DNA of 64,000 bases from Variovorax gracilis (GTDB lineage: Bacteria; Pseudomonadota; Gammaproteobacteria; Burkholderiales; Burkholderiaceae_C), in assembly GCF_030317115.1 (NCBI RefSeq), contig NZ_JASZYF010000004.1, forward strand, positions 186,001-250,000, given 5' to 3'. This document shows, piece after piece, positions 34,847-44,196 of the stretch (position 1 is its first letter; every line of letters starts with the position of its first letter). The notes below the pieces were generated by a model. The model was given only the letters and a program-made list of their open reading frames with translations, did not search any database and was not told where the DNA came from. The position numbers and the translations under genes are program-made.

Positions 34847-36691
34847 TCAGGTGCAGTTGTACGAACTCGCGACCAGCGGGTCCGTGCCCACGAAGACGGC
34901 CTTCTGCGGATGCATGCAGATGGGCCGTGAGGTGGCGGTCGGATTGGCAGCGTTCACCGGGGACGAGATGTCGATCCGGCTCGGCGGCTGGTCCTGTTCC
35001 ACCCAGGTCGTGAGGGCCAGGTAGAGCTGGTCGATGGTCGGCAGCGGCGGATTCGCAGCCGGATTGGTGGTGCCGTTCGAGAAGCCGTGCGCCATGCCGG
35101 GGACGAAGAACAGCCTGTAGAAGTTCTTGACCACTGCATCGCCGCCCATCTGCCCCGTCAGCCGGTGGTAATAGTTGAGCGTGCCCTGCGGCGGAATGAG
35201 CGTGTCCGACAGGCCGTGATAGACGAGCATCTTGCCGCCACGCGCCGCGAACGCCGCCAGGTTGTTGTCGTCCGTGTTGATGTTGGCGAACGAGGTCTGC
35301 AGCGCCACGCCCCGGTCGTAGGCATTCGACAGGTCGAGGTACGACAGCGTCTTCCAGCGGTCCACGCCGTTGCGGGTGGCATTGATGAAGTTGGTCGACG
35401 CGTAGCTGGCGTCCTGCAGTTCCAGCGCAACCAGGTCGCTCGCGATGGTGAAGGGCGTCGGTCCGGCGAGGCCGGCGACGTTCGTCCCGCGCGTGAGGCC
35501 GTACCAGCGCTGAGGTCCCAGCGGTTCGAGGGCGGTGCCGTTGTCGGTCGAAGGCGAGGGCACCGAGCCGTCGGCCGTCTGTCCGTACCAGATCTTGTTC
35601 ATGGCCACGGCCTGCACCTGCGTGACGCAGTCGCCCGACGGCGCGTTGCCGCCGCTCGACTGGCAGATCACATTGAGGTCCTGCGTCGGGTCGTAGCGGC
35701 ACTGGAACGGATCGGGGATGTAGCCCAGATGCCGGTTGCCCACCGCGTCGCAGGCGTTGATCGCCGCGTTGCCCAGTGCGGCTGCCTGCCCGCTGGTCAG
35801 GGCCACGCCGCCGAGGTCGCGCTGGTAGACGATCTGCGGATACAGCTCCGAGGTGATGAACTTGGTCCAGTTGATGGCGGGCGCGCCGGCCAGGATGCCG
35901 TCGAAGTCCGCCGGATTGGCCTGTGCCTCCATGTGGCCCTGTCGGCCGCCCGTCGAGAAGCCGTTCCAGTAGGCGCGCTTCGCCGCCGTTCCGTAGTAGG
36001 CCTGCGTCAGTGCCTTGGTCTTGACCGCCATCTCGTGGATGCCGCGCTGCGCGAAGTCGTTCCAGAGCACGGTGTTGATCGAGCCGTCCGGGTTCATGGC
36101 GAACGAGCCGCCGTTGGCCGTGTTGGCGTGGCCGGTGTCGGTGCTCGCGGAGACTGCGCCTTCGACCATCGCGGTCGTCGCCGGTGCGCCGGAGGTGCCG
36201 CCCGAGATGCCCGCGAGCGCTGTCAGCGACGTGTGCACGCCGCCGGCCCAGCCGCCGCCGCCCTTCACGTGGATGCGTTGGTTCCATTTGCTCTCGCTGG
36301 GAAGCCAGACCTCGATGCCGATGCCCTGCGAGGTCGAGGGCGCATCCGAGGGTCCCGGATTGCCGGGGCCGACCAGGAGCTTCACGACGCATACGTCGCT
36401 CGTCGCCACGGGGGTGTTGGCCGTGGCCGTGCCCGACAGCAGCAGCGGATCGCCCGTCTTGAACGACTTGACGAGCAGGACCTGCGTGAGCGGATCCGGC
36501 GTGAAGCGCGTCTTGATCGAATCGTCGCAGCTGAGCTTGGCCTGTCCCGGGGGAACGATCGGGAAGCCGCCGCCCCCGTGCCCTCCGCCGCCACAGGCGG
36601 CGAGTCCACCGGCGATGGCGATGCCCGCCGCAAGCCAGGCCCAGGTGTGCGTTGTTCCTGCCCGAGATTCGAGTCCGCGAGATATGCGCAT
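34847..36691 (-). CDS. Tannase/feruloyl esterase family lipoprotein
   Basis: 614 residues. A signal peptide with lipobox GGLAACGG is followed by a glycine-rich linker. The tannase fold then gives the serine nucleophile in YWNGFSTGGRQGHMEAQ, the aspartate in LVYHGLSDTLIPPQ and the histidine in FVPGMAHGFSNG. Paired cysteines around the active site (NACDAVG, PICMHP) are as in fungal and bacterial tannases. It would hydrolyse ester bonds of gallate or ferulate-type plant phenolics at the cell surface or in the periplasm. The ATG at 36691 has a strong AGGAGG site, so longer forms are rejected. It is a single minus-strand gene. Confidence 0.9.
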   Translation of the reverse strand: MRISRGLESRAGTTHTWAWLAAGIAIAGGLAACGGGGHGGGGFPIVPPGQAKLSCDDSIKTRFTPDPLTQVLLVKSFKTGDPLLLSGTATANTPVATSDVCVVKLLVGPGNPGPSDAPSTSQGIGIEVWLPSESKWNQRIHVKGGGGWAGGVHTSLTALAGISGGTSGAPATTAMVEGAVSASTDTGHANTANGGSFAMNPDGSINTVLWNDFAQRGIHEMAVKTKALTQAYYGTAAKRAYWNGFSTGGRQGHMEAQANPADFDGILAGAPAINWTKFITSELYPQIVYQRDLGGVALTSGQAAALGNAAINACDAVGNRHLGYIPDPFQCRYDPTQDLNVICQSSGGNAPSGDCVTQVQAVAMNKIWYGQTADGSVPSPSTDNGTALEPLGPQRWYGLTRGTNVAGLAGPTPFTIASDLVALELQDASYASTNFINATRNGVDRWKTLSYLDLSNAYDRGVALQTSFANINTDDNNLAAFAARGGKMLVYHGLSDTLIPPQGTLNYYHRLTGQMGGDAVVKNFYRLFFVPGMAHGFSNGTTNPAANPPLPTIDQLYLALTTWVEQDQPPSRIDISSPVNAANPTATSRPICMHPQKAVFVGTDPLVASSYNCT

Positions 36692-36846
36692 GGATGCCTC
36701 CTGATTTCCGATGCGCCGGACGACGTGCCTGGCGCCAGGAGCTTGATGCGCCGGTGCGGGAATCTCGGGCGTAGGAAGTGGCCGATCCGTGCCGCGCACG
36801 GCGGCTTACATCACGGACTTCGCGTGCAGGTCCGCCGGAGGCCGGC

Positions 36847-37227
36847 TCACTGGGCGCGTCTTGTCTTGAGAAGGCTGCTGCGGCTCGTGCGGAGTTCCGC
36901 GAGCATCTTCAGTTGATCGCCGCAATCGGCCGGCGCCGCGACGAGGACAAAGGGACTGCGCCGGAGCGCCGTGATGGTCTTCTCGACTTCCGCCGGGTTG
37001 CGGTTCTTCGAGACCAGGCCGGCGGCGACAGCAGCCTTCGACTGCTTGAAGAAGGCCTTCTCGTACGCCGGCGTGCCGCAGCGCGCGGCTATGACGCGGT
37101 AGTCGGCCTCCTGTTGTTCGCCGGAAAGCACGGGCACCATGCCACCCGCCGGCTGGGCGTTGGCCGTCAACGGGACGGCGATGGCCCACACTGCAACGAA
37201 GGCTCCGATTTCGAGATGCGCTCTCAT
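36847..37227 (-). CDS. Small exported hypothetical protein
   Basis: 126 residues. Residues 1-24 form a signal peptide (FVAVWAIAVPLTANAQ). The mature part is helical with two cysteines, in VIAARCGTPAYEKAF and APADCGDQLKM, that could form one disulfide. No enzymatic motif is seen. It lies 155 bases upstream of the tannase-like gene and is read the same way, so co-transcription is possible but not shown. The 275 bases above it are shared with the divergent envelope operon, which has its own regulator sites there. Confidence 0.65.
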   Translation of the reverse strand: MRAHLEIGAFVAVWAIAVPLTANAQPAGGMVPVLSGEQQEADYRVIAARCGTPAYEKAFFKQSKAAVAAGLVSKNRNPAEVEKTITALRRSPFVLVAAPADCGDQLKMLAELRTSRSSLLKTRRAQ

Positions 37228-37402
37228 ATGACCCCTGAATCCGATAACTCTCTTTGCTCGCGCGCTTCATCCTAAGCGGGCGTCCGCCTGGCGCGCCATC
37301 GGCCATGTGAACTATTGCGGACGAGGCTCGCCTTTCGATTCAAGGCGTCGCGATTGCACGAAGGAGATGCCGCCTTCCGGCGTCCGGCAAACCGTGCAGG
37401 AG

Positions 37403-37438
37403 TTGCCCCAAGGTGCAGAAGCGCTTGCCCATCGGGCC
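37403..37438 (+). promoter_or_regulatory. Tandem operator, site 1 (before the barrel operon)
   Basis: Two blocks: TTGCCCCAAGGTGCA at 37403-37417 and TTGCCCATCGGGCC at 37425-37438, starting exactly 22 bases apart, or two helical turns. The first is an imperfect palindrome TGCnCC-AA-GGnGCA. The same pair, with the same spacing, lies inverted at 43201-43236. It stands 65-100 bases before the GTG of the barrel gene, a normal activator position. Binding by the response regulator at 44.2 kb is inferred. Confidence 0.75.
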
Positions 37439-37502
37439 AATTTGCAGCTTTCGCGGGCACACCCCAAGATGGGTCTGTCATGCATCGAACACTGTCCTCG
37501 CC

Positions 37503-38333
37503 GTGAAGAATGCCGTGCCGCTCGCCGGTCGCCGCTTGCGGATGGCCGTGCCAATGGCATCGCTCGTCGCCGGCTGCGGTGCATGGGCCCAGCAGAGCGA
37601 CGACGAGCTTCAAAAGCAACTCGTCAATCCGGTCGCCGACATCGTCACGCTGCCGTTCCAGTGGACGACCAATTTCAACACCGGGCCGTTCAGCAGGCCG
37701 CAGCACACGCTCAACATCCAGCCGGTCTATCCCGTCAAGCTCGACGGTGGCTGGTCGCTGATCAACCGCGCCATCGTGCCGCTGCTGTCGAATCCGGCCG
37801 TGCTGACGGGGCAGGACCGTGTGAACGGGCTGGGAGACATCACGTACGAGGGGTTCCTGGCGCCGCCGCCAGGCGCGGGCGGGCTGATCTGGGGCGTGGG
37901 GCCCGCCCTGGTCATGCCCACGGCCTCCGACGATCGCCTGGGCCAGGGCAAGTGGTCCATCGGGCCGGCCGTGGTTGCGCTGAAGGAGTCCGGTCCATGG
38001 AGCGTCGGCGCACTGGTGACGCAGGTGTGGTCCTTCGCGGGCGACGGCAACCGGCCCGACGTCAACGCCTTCTCGCTGCAGCCAATCGTCAGCTACAGGC
38101 TGGACTCGAAGCAGTCGATCGGGTACATCGGCATCATCACGTCGAACTGGGATGAAAAACGATCGAGCCAACGCTGGACAGTGCCGCTGGGCGTGTCGTA
38201 TTCGCTACTGGTCAAGCCCGAGACCTTCGTTCCGATGAATTTCGTGGCCGGTGCCGGCTACAACGTCATCCGGCCGGACAATGCCTCGGATTGGTTCGTG
38301 CGCTTCCAGATCAATTTCATTCTGCCGAAATGA
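37503..38333 (+). CDS. Outer membrane beta-barrel protein (transporter-like)
   Basis: 276 residues from a GTG at 37503 (an ATG at 37542 would give a shorter signal). The export signal ends near GAWAQ. The mature part starts DDELQKQLVNPVADIVTLPFQWT, recognisable as the start of a widespread barrel family often labelled transporter or, wrongly, neuromedin U. Alternating strands follow and the protein ends RFQINFILPK. It is the first gene of a five-gene operon (gaps 10-43 bases) reaching the patatin lipoprotein. A tandem operator 65-100 bases upstream is shared with the convergent barrel/FGE operon, so both should respond to the same two-component system. Confidence 0.82.
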   Translation: MKNAVPLAGRRLRMAVPMASLVAGCGAWAQQSDDELQKQLVNPVADIVTLPFQWTTNFNTGPFSRPQHTLNIQPVYPVKLDGGWSLINRAIVPLLSNPAVLTGQDRVNGLGDITYEGFLAPPPGAGGLIWGVGPALVMPTASDDRLGQGKWSIGPAVVALKESGPWSVGALVTQVWSFAGDGNRPDVNAFSLQPIVSYRLDSKQSIGYIGIITSNWDEKRSSQRWTVPLGVSYSLLVKPETFVPMNFVAGAGYNVIRPDNASDWFVRFQINFILPK

Positions 38334-38343
38334 GGAGCCCATC

Positions 38344-38757
38344 ATGCGAGTCAACGAGGGAATGAAGTGGGCGGTCATCGTCGCGGCTGCCGCTGCGGCG
38401 ACGGTTGCCCCGGTGCCGTCCGCGGCCAGGCCGTGGACCATCTACAACGGGTTGCGCGACACGCCGATCGTCCAGTTCAAGCAGGCCGACATCGACCTGA
38501 TGACGAAGACGATCAACCGCACCCTGGAGACCGGCCAGGACGGCGTCACGGTCAAATGGGAGAACCCCGGCACGCCCAACAGCGGCAGCGTCACGCCGGA
38601 GAAGGACCCGCAGGCTCGCGCCGGATGCAGGCTGGCGCGCATCGAGAACCGCCACGGCTCCATGCACAACGCGGGCGGATACATCTTCTGCAGGAACACG
38701 GACAAGAGCACCGTCAAGACCACGCCCTGGAAGGTGGTCGGGCCGTATGCCGGCTGA
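38344..38757 (+). CDS. Surface antigen-like exported protein
   Basis: 137 residues. A signal peptide (AVIVAAAAAATVAPVPSAA) precedes a domain with TINRTLETGQDGVTVKWENPG, PNSGSVTPEKD and IFCRNTDKSTVKTTPWKVVG. This word pattern is that of the 17-kDa/RT0821-type surface antigen domain (a short beta fold with the WxNPxTGxxGxVTP pattern), although the final arginine-rich strand is altered. It carries two cysteines likely to be paired. The ATG at 38344 follows GAGGAGCCCATC, 10 bases after the barrel gene. Its job is unknown; the family is lipoprotein-associated in other bacteria. Confidence 0.72.
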   Translation: MRVNEGMKWAVIVAAAAAATVAPVPSAARPWTIYNGLRDTPIVQFKQADIDLMTKTINRTLETGQDGVTVKWENPGTPNSGSVTPEKDPQARAGCRLARIENRHGSMHNAGGYIFCRNTDKSTVKTTPWKVVGPYAG

Positions 38758-38769
38758 GCGGGAGCCATC

Positions 38770-39324
38770 ATGAACGTGCGATCCGTCCTGCTGGCCCGGG
38801 GAGCCCTCGGCGTGCTCTTCGCGCTGTATCTGTTGGCGGCGCCCGCATCGGCGCAGTTGCAGCACCTGCTCGGACGCAACGGCGTCTATGGCCTCGTCGA
38901 CGGCATCATCGGCCTGTTGCTGGCCTTCGCCCTGAACCGGTACCCACCCGCGAGATGGCTCTTCGCCCTGGTGCTGGCCGACGCCCTGATGCGCGTCGTG
39001 GTCGGCGTGGTGCTCTTCGCCTATCCGAACCTCGAGGCGCGCATCGTCGGCGCCGTCGCATTCTTCGGCACGCTCATCACGGTCTGCATTGCGCTGGGCA
39101 TCGTCGGATTGGTCTTCGTGCTGATGAACCGCGGCGCCTCGCCCGAGGGGCCGCGCTCGGGGGCCACGCCCGCTGCCATCGCGAGCGCATGCACGCTGGC
39201 CTTCGGCGTCGCCCTGATGTTCGGATTCTCGACCGTCGACGGTCGACGAATGCTCGTCGGCATCTTCGCCCTGGCGTTGGGGCTGACGTTCCTGGTGACG
39301 GGTCTGCGGCTGAAACGCCCATGA
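38770..39324 (+). CDS. HdeD-like/DUF308 small membrane protein
   Basis: 184 residues and about six helices (SVLLARGALGVLFALYLLA, NGVYGLVDGIIGLLLAFAL, LFALVLADALMRVVVGVVLF, IVGAVAFFGTLITVCIALG, AIASACTLAFGVALMFGF, MLVGIFALALGLTFLVTGLRL). The paired helices and RG...D motifs are those of the HdeD/DUF308 group, some members of which help acid resistance in enteric bacteria. It starts 12 bases after the surface antigen gene with GGGAGCCATC upstream. Function here is unknown. It is the only inner membrane protein of this operon. Confidence 0.72.
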   Translation: MNVRSVLLARGALGVLFALYLLAAPASAQLQHLLGRNGVYGLVDGIIGLLLAFALNRYPPARWLFALVLADALMRVVVGVVLFAYPNLEARIVGAVAFFGTLITVCIALGIVGLVFVLMNRGASPEGPRSGATPAAIASACTLAFGVALMFGFSTVDGRRMLVGIFALALGLTFLVTGLRLKRP

Positions 39325-39367
39325 ACCCATTGGCTGATTCAACAACTTCAAAAGGAGCGAACTCATC

Positions 39368-39808
39368 ATGAGCCAACTTTTCTCTCGCATCGCAGCCATC
39401 GCTTTGGCCCTCGTGCTGGCAGCCTGCGCGGCGCCCGGTTCCCAATCCGGGTCGATGGAGGTGCGCCAGGGCGTGATCGAGCAGATCATGCCGGCGGACA
39501 TACAGAGTGATGCGCACACGGGCGTGGGCGCCGTCGTCGGCGGCCTCACCGGCCTGGGTATCGGCAGCTTGATCGGGGGCGGCACCGGCCGCGACGTTGC
39601 GATGGTCCTCGGCACCATCGGCGGCACCATCGCCGGGGCGCAGGTCGCCAAGCGCTATGACCGCCCGCAGCCGGGCCAGCAGATCATCGTCCGCACCAAG
39701 AGCGGCGTGCTGGTGACGGTGACCCAGCCGATCAACCCGGGCCTGCGCGTCGGGCAGCGCGTCTACATCGAAGGCAGCGGCGAGGGCGCCCGCGTCCTGC
39801 CGCAATGA
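39368..39808 (+). CDS. Glycine-zipper outer membrane lipoprotein (SlyB-like)
   Basis: 146 residues. The lipobox LVLAACAA gives a lipoprotein. Residues ~50-95 form the glycine-zipper pair (GVGAVVGGLTGLGIGSLIGG, MVLGTIGGTIAGAQVA), as in SlyB/PcpY lipoproteins. The C-terminus is a short beta domain (QIIVRTKSGVLVTVTQPINPG). SlyB forms ring-like assemblies around barrels under envelope stress in E. coli, which would suit an operon with outer membrane barrels. The ATG follows AAAAGGAGCGAACTC, 43 bases after the HdeD-like gene. Confidence 0.85.
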   Translation: MSQLFSRIAAIALALVLAACAAPGSQSGSMEVRQGVIEQIMPADIQSDAHTGVGAVVGGLTGLGIGSLIGGGTGRDVAMVLGTIGGTIAGAQVAKRYDRPQPGQQIIVRTKSGVLVTVTQPINPGLRVGQRVYIEGSGEGARVLPQ

Positions 39809-39837
39809 GCGCGGGCCGCGCCCCGTGAGCTGAGCGC

Positions 39838-41205
39838 TTGGCCGCGATCCGCACCGTCCTCTGCGGCGTGCTGATCGCCGCGTGCCTGGCGGGCTGCTCC
39901 TCGGTGCGGCCGTGGATCAATGCGCCGCTGGTCGTCGATAGTGCGACCACGCCACCCATCGCCGCCTCGGCCGATCCGAGCATCGTCGTCGCGGTGACGC
40001 TCTCCGGTGGTGGCGCGCGAGCCGCTGCCTTCGGCTATGGGGTGCTGACGGAACTGCATCGCACCACCTTCCGCTGGAACGGCCGGGAAACCGACCTGCT
40101 GACGACGGCCGACGTCATCACCGGCGTGTCGGGCGGCAGCATCCTGGCGGCGTACTACGCGGCCTTCGGCGTCGAGAGGCTGCCTGATTTCGAGCGCGAC
40201 TTCCTGCGGCAGAACTTCCAGAACGGCCTTATCACCCAGACGCTGCGCCCGGTGCATCTCTACAAGATGACCTCGCCCTGGTACGGGCGCAGCAACGTTC
40301 TCGCGGAGCGGCTGGACGAGCTCTACGAGGGCCGCACCTTCGCCGACGTCGAGGACAACCCGCCGCGCACGCAACTCATCATCGCGGCGACCGACATGTC
40401 CCTGGGCACCACCTTCGAATTCACGCGGGAGCAGTTCGCTCTGATCTGCTCCGACCTGCGCAGCGTGCCGCTGGCTTTTGCGGTGGCGGCCTCCTCGGCG
40501 GTGCCGATCGTGCTGAGCCCGATGGGGCTGAAGAACTACGCGGGCGAGTGCCTCGATCAAGGCGTGCGGACACCGGAGGTCTTCGGAGCCGGTACCGACT
40601 ATCGCGCGCGCATGTACCGCTCGCAGTCCAAGAGCTACCTCGATGCGAAGCGGCGCCCCTATATCCACCTGGTCGACGGTGGCCTGGCGGACAACCTCGG
40701 TGTGCGCCGGATGCTCGATCGCGCGCTCGCCGGCGGCGGCCTGCGCCGGAGCCTGTCCAACGCGGGCCTGCCGCCCGGCAGCATCCGCAAGCTGGTGCTG
40801 GTCACCGTCAACTCCGAGCGGGACCCCGCCAACAACATCGACGCGGACGACAAGGTGCCCGGCCTCGCACAGGTCAGCGACGCGCTGCTCTTCGGTACCG
40901 GCTCGCGCGCGACCATCGAGACGCAGGAGTTCCTCACAGACATCACGCGCCAGTGGCGCGCGGACCTCAAGACCCACCGCGGCGACGGCTCCGACGCCTT
41001 CGCGGCGGATGCGGAAATCCATGTGGTGGCGGTCAACCTGCGTGACGCCGAGGGGGACACACGCCGCGAACTGCTGCAGACGCCGACGGCGTTCTCGATC
41101 AGCGGTTGGGAAGTCACGCAGCTGATCGACGCGGGCCGCGACGTCCTGCGCCGCTCACCCGAATTCCAGGCGCTGCTGAAGTCGCTGGGCGCCAAGCCCG
41201 ACTGA
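39838..41205 (+). CDS. Patatin-like phospholipase lipoprotein
   Basis: 455 residues. A short signal and lipobox CLAGCSS place it on the envelope. All patatin elements are present: oxyanion loop VTLSGGGARAAAFGYG, nucleophile elbow ITGVSGGSILAAY and the catalytic aspartate in HLVDGGLADNLGV. It should cleave acyl chains from phospholipids or lysolipids. The start is a TTG at 39838; an in-frame stop at 39826 rules out anything longer, and the next start would cut the signal peptide. It is the last gene of the plus-strand envelope operon and converges with the second barrel gene, 16 bases apart. Confidence 0.88.
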   Translation: MAAIRTVLCGVLIAACLAGCSSVRPWINAPLVVDSATTPPIAASADPSIVVAVTLSGGGARAAAFGYGVLTELHRTTFRWNGRETDLLTTADVITGVSGGSILAAYYAAFGVERLPDFERDFLRQNFQNGLITQTLRPVHLYKMTSPWYGRSNVLAERLDELYEGRTFADVEDNPPRTQLIIAATDMSLGTTFEFTREQFALICSDLRSVPLAFAVAASSAVPIVLSPMGLKNYAGECLDQGVRTPEVFGAGTDYRARMYRSQSKSYLDAKRRPYIHLVDGGLADNLGVRRMLDRALAGGGLRRSLSNAGLPPGSIRKLVLVTVNSERDPANNIDADDKVPGLAQVSDALLFGTGSRATIETQEFLTDITRQWRADLKTHRGDGSDAFAADAEIHVVAVNLRDAEGDTRRELLQTPTAFSISGWEVTQLIDAGRDVLRRSPEFQALLKSLGAKPD

Positions 41206-41221
41206 GGGAACCTGGCGCGCC

Positions 41222-42169
41222 CTACATGAATGGCAGCGTGAGATTCACCGACACGCCATTGCCCTTGGGCCGGTTCTTGGCTTCCACGTCATAGACCCAC
41301 CGCGCCGAGAAGGCGGCCGGCTGGGTGCCGATCTTCCCGCTCCAGGTGACGATGGGCCCCAGGCCCACGGCACGGCCCTTGAAGCCGTTGAGCTTGTCCG
41401 CCGTGGGTCCCGTGTCGTCCTCGAACTGCTCGATCCAGCCGCCGACGACACCGAGATGCCATTGCGGCGCGATAGTGGTGGTCCACATGGCATCGATGCG
41501 GAACACCGCGCCGTTCTTGTAGTCGGTGTCGTCGTTGCGCGTGTAGAAGTCGAACGCCGCCAGCGCAGTGAATTCGCCGCCGCCTTTCAGCAGCCGGGTG
41601 TACGCGACCGTCGGCGAGAAGGTCCAGGTGTTCTGGCCGGCATTGGCGAGGCGGTCCGAGTTGTACGAGCCCGTCGGTGCATAGAAGGGCACGGAAAGGG
41701 CGAGATGCTCGGTCTCGCTGATGTGATAACCCGCGATGAGCGGGTTGAACAGCATGTCGGCGAAGTGCGTGTTGCTGTCGCTGACCGTGGCGCTGCGCAA
41801 TGGGCCGGCGATGTCGATCTCGGCCTTGGTGTATTGCACCGGCAGCCCGATGGCCGACGCGAAGTTCCAGCGGCCCGGCCCCGTATTCCACACATAGGTG
41901 AGGTTCGCGATGTTGTAGACCGCCGTGGCCTCCAGCCCGACGCCGAGGGTGCGGCCGAGGGACACCTGGCGGGAGCCGTCCATGTCGCCCGAGAAGTAGA
42001 TGCTGGCCAGCGACAACGCGAAGCCCGGCGTCGGCGGCACGATGCCGGCATCGGAGTACACCTGCTGGGCGGTGATCGGGCGCCCGATGCCGCCTTCGGT
42101 CGCTGCCGCGCCGAAGGAGGCCAGCATCAGGGCCGTCCACAGCGTGCACCGGACAAGGGGCTTCGTCAT
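41222..42169 (-). CDS. SphA/COG4313-type outer membrane channel
   Basis: 315 residues. A signal peptide ends at ASFGAAATE. The mature protein begins GGIGRPITAQQVYSDAGIVPPTPGF, the hallmark of the SphA-like (phenol degradation protein meta) barrel family, continues in long alternating strands and ends VSVNLTLPFM. Members are thought to let small aromatic or hydrophobic compounds cross the outer membrane. The ATG at 42169 with AAAGGAAG upstream is preferred to one at 42187 that overlaps the preceding stop. It follows the FGE-like gene by 14 bases in one operon under operator site 2. Confidence 0.85.
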   Translation of the reverse strand: MTKPLVRCTLWTALMLASFGAAATEGGIGRPITAQQVYSDAGIVPPTPGFALSLASIYFSGDMDGSRQVSLGRTLGVGLEATAVYNIANLTYVWNTGPGRWNFASAIGLPVQYTKAEIDIAGPLRSATVSDSNTHFADMLFNPLIAGYHISETEHLALSVPFYAPTGSYNSDRLANAGQNTWTFSPTVAYTRLLKGGGEFTALAAFDFYTRNDDTDYKNGAVFRIDAMWTTTIAPQWHLGVVGGWIEQFEDDTGPTADKLNGFKGRAVGLGPIVTWSGKIGTQPAAFSARWVYDVEAKNRPKGNGVSVNLTLPFM

Positions 42170-42183
42170 CGTTCTTCCTTTCA

Positions 42184-43143
<960 letters not shown>

Positions 43144-43191
43144 GATGGATCGCCAATCTCGGTGAATCGATGATGGAGGCGCCAGTGTGCA

Positions 43192-43236
43192 TTGCCCATC
43201 GGCCCGATGGGCAACGCGCTTTGCACCTTGGGGCAA
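43192..43236 (-). promoter_or_regulatory. Tandem operator, site 2 (before the FGE/barrel operon)
   Basis: Read on the minus strand it is TTGCCCCAAGGTGCA (43236-43222), seven bases, then TTGCCCATCGGGCC (43214-43201): both blocks of site 1, identical base for base, 22 bases apart. The second block is part of a perfect 23-base palindrome (arms 43192-43202 and 43204-43214 around one C). It lies 50-95 bases upstream of the FGE start, where an activator would bind, and 37 bases past the kinase stop. Confidence 0.78.
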
Positions 43237-43272
43237 TCGTGCAAATCGATGCGCGCGATCGAGCGGCGCATC

Positions 43273-44160
43273 CTAGGCCGACGGGATCCCGGCGGCCGCC
43301 TTGCGGCCCGTGCGCCTGTGCGCCACGCCGATGGTGGGCAGCGACACCCTGAACAGCGCGCCGGCCTGGTCGTTGGTGCAGACCTCGATCTTGCCGCCGT
43401 GCGCGTCGACGATGGTCTTCACGATGGCGAGGCCCATGCCCATGCCTTCCGGCTTGGTCGAGTAGAAAACCTTGAAGATCTCCGGCAGCTTGCTGGCGCC
43501 CACGCCGGGCCCGCTGTCGGCGACGGTGAAGACCGCGGTCCCCTTGTCGCCCTTTTCCGTCGTCAGCTTGAGCATGCGCTGGTCTGGCGGCAGTTGGCTC
43601 ATGGCCTCCATGCCGTTGGTCGCCAGGTTCACCAGCACCTGCTGCAGGTGCATGCCGTCGCCCATGACGGGCGGCAGGCCGGGCGCGAGATCGAACTGCA
43701 GGCGGGTCTGATGGCGCTGCGCGAGCTGGCCGAGCAGGCCCCTGCTCGCCGCGATCACGTCGTTCAGCTCCAGCATCGTGGCTTCGAGCGAACGCTTGCC
43801 GAGCAAGGTCCTCAGCTTCTGGATGATCTGCCTGATCCGCAGGACATCGTCGCGGATGTCCGTCAGGATGCTCTTGAGTTCGTCGGCCGGCAGCGGCTGC
43901 TGCTTCCATAGCAGGGCGCCAGCATCCACGTTCGCCAGGATGGCGCTCAGCGGCTGGTTGATCTCGTGGGTGATGGATGCCGTCAGTTCGTCGACGCTGT
44001 GGATCGGGCCGGCGTTTCCCGCAGCGGCCGGGTGGCGCTGCATCGGCCGGAGCGCCATCGAAACGCGCCGACGGCTCGAGCTCATCGCGGGCCACACGGT
44101 CGCCAGCAGCAAGACGATCAGCGCCGAGACCGCGATCCCCGCGGTGGGCTTGGGCGACAT
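43273..44160 (-). CDS. Sensor histidine kinase without a sensory domain
   Basis: 295 residues. One N-terminal helix (IAVSALIVLLLATVWPAM) anchors it. A short linker leads directly to the dimerisation box DELTASITHEINQPLSAI, with phospho-acceptor H65, then the ATPase with N-box (QQVLVNLATNGMEAM), G1 (VADSGPGVG) and G2 (GMGMGLAIVKTIVDAHGG). The type is FixL/DctB-like. No PAS, HAMP or periplasmic sensing domain is present, so the signal may be sensed in the membrane or by another protein. It lies 36 bases after the response regulator, in the same operon. The partner is the FixJ-like regulator. Confidence 0.9.
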   Translation of the reverse strand: MSPKPTAGIAVSALIVLLLATVWPAMSSSRRRVSMALRPMQRHPAAAGNAGPIHSVDELTASITHEINQPLSAILANVDAGALLWKQQPLPADELKSILTDIRDDVLRIRQIIQKLRTLLGKRSLEATMLELNDVIAASRGLLGQLAQRHQTRLQFDLAPGLPPVMGDGMHLQQVLVNLATNGMEAMSQLPPDQRMLKLTTEKGDKGTAVFTVADSGPGVGASKLPEIFKVFYSTKPEGMGMGLAIVKTIVDAHGGKIEVCTNDQAGALFRVSLPTIGVAHRRTGRKAAAGIPSA

Positions 44161-44196
44161 GGCAATGCGCCTGGGGGCTCTGGCTCGCGAGCGCGC

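Noticed and set aside
36728..36739. 12-base palindrome CCTGGCGCCAGG upstream of the tannase-like gene
   Set aside because: Perfect but very GC-rich and short; such palindromes arise often by chance here, and nothing links it to a regulator.
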